Assembly (NCBI GenBank): GCA_045128175.1 | Contig: JBGVRF010000144.1 | Location: 1-17,965, forward strand | Origin: Scatosoma sp045128175 | Lineage (GTDB): Bacteria > Bacillota > Clostridia > Christensenellales > Borkfalkiaceae | DNA length: 17,965 bases | Reading direction: 5' to 3' | In this document: piece after piece, positions 14,860-17,965 of the stretch | Layout: each line of letters begins with the position of its first letter | How positions within the stretch are numbered: position 1 is the stretch's first letter | Program-made: the position numbers and the translations under genes | The notes under the pieces: model-generated | Seen by the model: the letters and a program-made list of their open reading frames with translations, nothing else | Databases searched by the model: none | Told to the model about the DNA's origin: nothing

Positions 14860-15087
14860 TTAACCTAAGCGAAGAATACCGTATTCGTCGGAAAGACCCA
14901 ACAAGTAATCAGCCGTAACGTCAAAATATTTCGCCATCCCGACCACATATTGCGTATCCGGAATACGCTTATCCGTTTCCCAAAGGGAAATGCTGTCTTG
15001 CGTCACACCAAGCGCACGTGCAAGCACGTCTTGCGTCACACACTTTTCCTTTCTTAATTCTCTGATTCTTTTACCCATTCCTTCCAT
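14860..15087 (-). CDS. Small XRE-family (Cro/C1-type) DNA-binding regulator
   Basis: A 75-aa protein almost entirely made of one helix-turn-helix domain. KRIRELRKEKCVTQDVLARA lies at 6-25, and the recognition helix region VTQDSISLWETDKRIPD at 28-44. The continuation (YVVGMAKYFDVTADYLLGLSDE) is typical of stand-alone Clostridia/Bacilli XRE regulators. There is no sensor domain. The ATG at 15087 lacks a clear ribosome binding site, and a second in-frame ATG at 15078 is possible. A TAAAAT lies very close upstream, so a leaderless mRNA is conceivable. It is flanked by terminators on both sides, so it is monocistronic. Targets cannot be deduced; the serpin palindrome is one candidate by proximity only. 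Confidence 0.88.
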   Translation of the reverse strand: MEGMGKRIRELRKEKCVTQDVLARALGVTQDSISLWETDKRIPDTQYVVGMAKYFDVTADYLLGLSDEYGILRLG

Positions 15088-15157
15088 ATTACTATTTTAC
15101 TTCAAACCGCTATATTTATGCTTGCTAAACGACAGTTTTTCGTTCAAAGAATAAAAT

Positions 15158-15183
15158 CCCGACTTACCGAAAAGCAAGTCGGG
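15158..15183 (-). terminator. Terminator after the TcdA gene
   Basis: CCCGACTT (15158-15165) and AAGTCGGG (15176-15183) form a perfect 8-bp stem with a 10-nt loop. On the minus strand ATTTTATT follows. It lies 32 bp past the 15215 stop and closes the minus-strand run. Confidence 0.75.
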
Positions 15184-15214
15184 AACGTTTTGAAGTATTT
15201 TTGATATAAAATTT

Positions 15215-15910
15215 TTATTTGCTCAGATCTTTTATTACTTCACCTGCAATGATTAGCCCTACCACCGACGGAACAAACGCTACGCTACCCGGGATCGGCT
15301 TACCCGAGTCTTTGTCTTTAAGCAAAGTAGGCAAAGGTTCTTCTTTGGAATACACGACTTTCAACTGTTCTATGCCACGTTTTTTCAGTTCTCTGCGCAT
15401 CACACGTGCCAAAGGACAAACGCTGGTTTTGGCGATATCCGCGACCTCAAACGCCGTCGGATCCAACTTATTTCCGGCACCCATGGATGAGATCACGGGC
15501 GTATTACTCCCTTTTGCCTGCTCGATAAGCGCAAGCTTTCCGCTGACTGTATCGATCGCATCCACCACATAATCATAAGCGGAAAAATCGAACTGCGTCT
15601 TCGTTTCGGGCAAATAAAACAGGTTGTGCACGTTGACTGTAATATCGGGGTTGATGTCTTTCACCCGCTCCGCTGCGACCTCCGTTTTCAGCCGTCCGAT
15701 TGTCGAATGTAACGCAACGATCTGTCGGTTTAAATTGCTTTCACTGACGGTGTCGTTGTCAATTAGATCAAGCGTTCCTACGCCACTTCTCGCCAATGCT
15801 TCCACAACGTATCCGCCAACTCCGCCGATCCCAAACACCGCCACGCGCGATCTTTTCAGTTTTTCCACGCCCTCTTCGCCTATCAAAAGCGCCGTTCTCA
15901 AAAATTGCAT
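15215..15910 (-). CDS. tcdA: tRNA threonylcarbamoyladenosine dehydratase (TcdA/CsdL family)
   Basis: A 231-aa ThiF/MoeB/E1-like adenylyltransferase. TcdA enzymes use ATP to cyclise t6A37 of ANN-decoding tRNAs to ct6A. Visible: FLRTALLIGEEGVEKLK at the N-terminus (family-specific), the nucleotide loop FGIGGVGG (26-33), DLIDNDTV and SNLNRQI (the E1 Asp/Asn/Arg set), VVDAIDTV, and SSMGAGNKLDPT typical of TcdA. Length is a little below E. coli TcdA (268 aa) but usual for Firmicutes. The ribosome binding site is weak (AAGGG). The upstream gap to the MBL gene is only 48 bp and holds a palindromic repeat, so it is probably transcribed with the genes upstream. Confidence 0.92.
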   Translation of the reverse strand: MQFLRTALLIGEEGVEKLKRSRVAVFGIGGVGGYVVEALARSGVGTLDLIDNDTVSESNLNRQIVALHSTIGRLKTEVAAERVKDINPDITVNVHNLFYLPETKTQFDFSAYDYVVDAIDTVSGKLALIEQAKGSNTPVISSMGAGNKLDPTAFEVADIAKTSVCPLARVMRRELKKRGIEQLKVVYSKEEPLPTLLKDKDSGKPIPGSVAFVPSVVGLIIAGEVIKDLSK

Positions 15911-15929
15911 AATTTACCCTTTTTACACT

Positions 15930-15951
15930 TCAACGCATACCTGGTATGCCC
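15930..15951. repeat. Best-preserved copy of the TCAACGCATACCTGG palindromic motif
   Basis: TCAACGCATACCTGG (15930-15944) continues TATGCCC, making GCATACC-T-GGTATGC (15935-15949) a perfect palindrome with 7-bp arms. It occupies most of the 48-bp gap between the MBL and tcdA genes. Confidence 0.65.
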
Positions 15952-15958
15952 ATTTCAC

Positions 15959-17155
15959 TCAATCCGACCAAGCTTGAGGTAGTGTTCTATTCGCTTTAAA
16001 CCATTCGGTATCTTTAAAAAGAATATCGTTGTTTGAACAAGCAACCGTTACTTCTTTGCCGTCCGACGTGACCACAATATTGCCGTTCATCGATTCATAA
16101 CCCGCATTATTATCCGAAACGATTGTCGTCACGTATACGCGATCGGTGTACGGCGCTACGCGATCGACAAACGCCTGTGACGGGAACATATTCGCCAAGT
16201 TGGACGTGTATTCGTCACTACCACAGCAACAGCACACACACACGACGTCAGGTCTGATCTCCAACAACAATGCATCGGTGTTCGACGTCGGGCTGCCGTG
16301 ATGTCCACCCTTGAACAGCACACATTTCGGCAAATCGTTGTTTTCGACGAGCGAGGCTTCCCCATCCCCTTCCAGATCACCTGTAAACAGATAATGGTTA
16401 TCGCCTTGCGAAAGCAGCATACAAACGGAATAATCGTTTTCATCGCTCGTTTTTTGCTCATAGAACTTCTGATACAAGAAATTCATCGTAATTCCTTCCG
16501 CCAATTCGTACGAGCGTTTAGCGCCGTTTTCGTTGTTCCAACATTCGAGTGCCGTATAATGCTTCGCGCCCGCCGCAACCTCCGCGTCACGCAATTCTTC
16601 GTATTCCTCGCGAATTGCCGAATCCGCATTCGTCAACGGATAATCGATGATCGTTTCGCAAACGAAGCTTTCTAAAACGCCGTCCGCGCTTGCCGTACCG
16701 ACAAAGCCTGCAATATGGTCTTGGTGGGCATGCGTTGCGATCACGTATTCTAACACGCCGTCCGTACAGTATTGCTGTATGTACGGCACGATCGTTGCTG
16801 CCGAGCCCTTTCTCGAACCTGCGTCGATCAACACTTCCGTATTACCGACCTTGATCAGCGTGCAATCGCCCGTATATTTATTGCCAAGCTCTAAAAAATG
16901 AATACTCAGTTCATCCGTCTCAATGTCGGGATAATCTGTTTCCGAGTCAGAAGCGTTATAATCAGGGATCCCTTCCGAACTGAATACGCTCTCGTCCGGG
17001 ATATATTCCGAACCGAAGACCTCGCCAAAAGCGCTGTTCAACACCCCGCCCAACGCGCTGTTCAATATGTTCTCGACCGTATCACACGCCGGAAAAGCCG
17101 CACATGTGATTGTTAAAGACAATGCGCACAGTAAAATTTTTGCTATTTTTTTCAT
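15959..17155 (-). CDS. ComEC-like metallo-beta-lactamase-fold lipoprotein
   Basis: A 398-aa predicted exported protein. It has a signal peptide with Cys24 after FPA (non-classical lipobox), a low-complexity linker (about 25-80) rich in acidic residues and Ser, then an MBL domain of the ComEC C-terminal type. Metal-site motifs are HAHQDH (142-147), TGD (258-260) and the HH of KGGHHGSP (285-286). This family includes competence-associated nuclease-like domains and related extracellular hydrolases; the substrate is not known here. There is no ComEC membrane channel domain, so it is a stand-alone secreted version. Oddity: VCVCCCCG at 305-312, an unusual cysteine run next to a normally conserved SDEYTS segment. 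GAGG lies 6 nt before the ATG. It follows the 121-aa gene by 13 bp. Confidence 0.88.
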   Translation of the reverse strand: MKKIAKILLCALSLTITCAAFPACDTVENILNSALGGVLNSAFGEVFGSEYIPDESVFSSEGIPDYNASDSETDYPDIETDELSIHFLELGNKYTGDCTLIKVGNTEVLIDAGSRKGSAATIVPYIQQYCTDGVLEYVIATHAHQDHIAGFVGTASADGVLESFVCETIIDYPLTNADSAIREEYEELRDAEVAAGAKHYTALECWNNENGAKRSYELAEGITMNFLYQKFYEQKTSDENDYSVCMLLSQGDNHYLFTGDLEGDGEASLVENNDLPKCVLFKGGHHGSPTSNTDALLLEIRPDVVCVCCCCGSDEYTSNLANMFPSQAFVDRVAPYTDRVYVTTIVSDNNAGYESMNGNIVVTSDGKEVTVACSNNDILFKDTEWFKANRTLPQAWSD

Positions 17156-17168
17156 AACTTACCTCTTT

Positions 17169-17534
17169 TTATATACGAACGTCAAAATCCCCTTCTGTAT
17201 AAGTGGAGATATCTTCGTTTTCTTCCGCAAGCGCAAAGGCATCGCAACCTTGGTCCAGCAGTTCTTCCAACGCCGCATGCACGTCATTGGAGATGCCCAC
17301 TTCGTCAAAATACCGCAATGCGCGAAGCACTGCTTTTCCACAGTTTTCGGCGTAATAACAAGCCTCTAAGACAAACTGTTCCATAATAATAGCCGCGTTT
17401 TTCACCTCGTCCGTTTTTGCGGACTGCTTTTTCTCAGCCGCGACCGCGCGTACCCGTTCGGCGTACCCGTTTCGGTCTTTAAAAGATGCATATTCTGTCC
17501 ATTTTCCGTTCGTTTTTACATATAAGATAAACAC
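17169..17534 (-). CDS. Hypothetical 121-aa soluble protein
   Basis: I do not recognise this protein. It has no signal peptide or membrane segment. The N-terminus looks like a short beta-strand (MFILYVKTNGKW), followed by a Lys/Ala-rich stretch and amphipathic helices (VKNAAIIMEQFVLEACYYAENCG, ALEELLDQGCDAFALAEE). The C-terminus is acidic. The start is GTG (17532-17534), chosen because AGGAGG lies 5 nt upstream. An overlapping ATG two bases earlier opens only a six-codon frame ending in TAA. The gene is 13 bp from the MBL lipoprotein gene and likely in one transcript with it. Confidence 0.75.
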   Translation of the reverse strand: MFILYVKTNGKWTEYASFKDRNGYAERVRAVAAEKKQSAKTDEVKNAAIIMEQFVLEACYYAENCGKAVLRALRYFDEVGISNDVHAALEELLDQGCDAFALAEENEDISTYTEGDFDVRI

Positions 17535-17565
17535 ATTTACCTCCTACCGCAGAAAAATGATGTCA

Positions 17566-17598
17566 AAAAGCCGTCACCAAAAAACGGCGACGGCTTTT
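17566..17598 (-). terminator. Terminator after the glycyl-radical gene
   Basis: On the minus strand AAAAGCCGTC (from 17589-17598) pairs with GACGGCTTTT (from 17566-17575), a 10-bp stem with a 13-nt loop, followed by T. It lies about 30 bp past the 17630 stop. It would reduce readthrough into the 121-aa gene. Confidence 0.8.
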
Positions 17599-17629
17599 CT
17601 TTGTCAATCTACAACTTTCCAAATTACCA

Positions 17630-17863
17630 TTACATGGATTCGTGAATGGTTCTGGAAATAACGTCATCCTGCTGTTCCTTCGTCAGTTTGATAAAGTTTA
17701 CCGCATAACCGGAAACACGGATGGTGAGCTGGGGATACTTTTCGGGATGCGCCTGCGCGTCCAGAAGCGTTTCGCGGTTGAATACGTTTACGTTGAGGTG
17801 ATAACCGCCGTCGCCAACGTAACCGTCCAACATGTTAACCAAATTATCTACTCTGTTCGACAT
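17630..17863 (-). CDS. grcA: Standalone glycyl-radical domain protein (GrcA/YfiD-like, PFL C-terminus)
   Basis: A 77-aa protein that matches only the C-terminal glycine-radical loop region of pyruvate formate-lyase. It has HLNVNVFNRETLLDA (22-36), HPEKYPQLTIRVSGYAVNF (39-57) with radical Gly52, and the ending QQDDVISRTIHESM. E. coli GrcA, which rescues oxygen-cleaved PFL, is about 127 aa; this one lacks that N-terminal part and begins like the PFL segment itself (RVDNLVNMLDGY). It is a real gene, not just a fragment: AGGAG stands 8 nt before its ATG and a terminator follows. Either it is a minimal spare-part protein or the separate radical subunit of a split PFL whose main chain lies beyond the right edge. 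An activating radical-SAM enzyme would be needed but is not in view. Confidence 0.88.
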   Translation of the reverse strand: MSNRVDNLVNMLDGYVGDGGYHLNVNVFNRETLLDAQAHPEKYPQLTIRVSGYAVNFIKLTKEQQDDVISRTIHESM

Positions 17864-17902
17864 AATATTATCTCCTTTCTATATTTTATTCTTCTATTCG
17901 TT

Positions 17903-17931
17903 CGGTTGCGCATTTTTTCAATACGCAACCG
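17903..17931. other. Hairpin upstream of the glycyl-radical gene
   Basis: CGGTTGCG (17903-17910) and CGCAACCG (17924-17931) form a perfect 8-bp stem with a 13-nt loop. No T-tract follows on either strand, so a terminator is unlikely. It would sit in the mRNA between a gene outside the window and the 77-aa gene. Confidence 0.5.
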
Positions 17932-17965
17932 CAAATATGCTCTGTTTACGCTTAGTCCTCTTTAC

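Noticed and set aside
17903..17931. Terminator of a gene beyond the right edge
   Set aside because: The stem is good but no T-tract follows on either strand, so I list it only as a hairpin.

Overview
The window looks like a chromosomal segment of an anaerobic Clostridia-type Bacillota, probably an uncultured gut lineage. This rests on strong AGGAGG-type ribosome binding sites, lipoprotein signal peptides, a standalone glycyl-radical protein and the family mix. Base composition is close to balanced. The taxonomic guess is inference from gene content only. I see no rRNA, tRNA, CRISPR array, transposase or phage gene.

Layout: (1) 1-145 is a non-coding cluster of five short perfect hairpins. (2) 151-3149, minus strand, is a three-gene run: a CNNM/CBS (HlyC/CorC-type) membrane protein, then galE, then a YgjP-like zinc metallopeptidase, read from a consensus promoter near 3216-3245. 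(3) 3379-10971, minus strand, is a complete peptide-type ABC importer: lipoprotein binding protein, permease B, permease C, ATPase D, ATPase F, closed by a terminator at 3328-3365. Permease C is about twice the usual size because a seven-unit RCC1-like repeat domain sits between its first transmembrane helix and the conserved permease core. (4) 11123-13369, plus strand, is a methionine pair: metY (O-acetylhomoserine sulfhydrylase) and metA, whose Glu111 predicts homoserine O-acetyltransferase activity, so the two fit as consecutive steps. (5) 13503-14738, plus strand, is a secreted lipoprotein serpin whose ribosome binding site lies inside a 44-bp imperfect palindrome. A strong bidirectional terminator follows. 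(6) 14860-17863, minus strand, holds a small XRE regulator, a TcdA-type tRNA dehydratase, a ComEC-like metallo-beta-lactamase lipoprotein, an unrecognised 121-aa protein and a 77-aa standalone glycyl-radical domain.

The most interesting items are the permease/propeller fusion (5503-7446), the minimal glycyl-radical protein at the right edge, which may be part of a split pyruvate formate-lyase, and a 14-15 nt motif (TCAACGCATACCTGG) occurring four times essentially intact, once inside the propeller-coding sequence. The palindromic hairpin cluster at 1-130 also has a diverged relative at 8579-8680.
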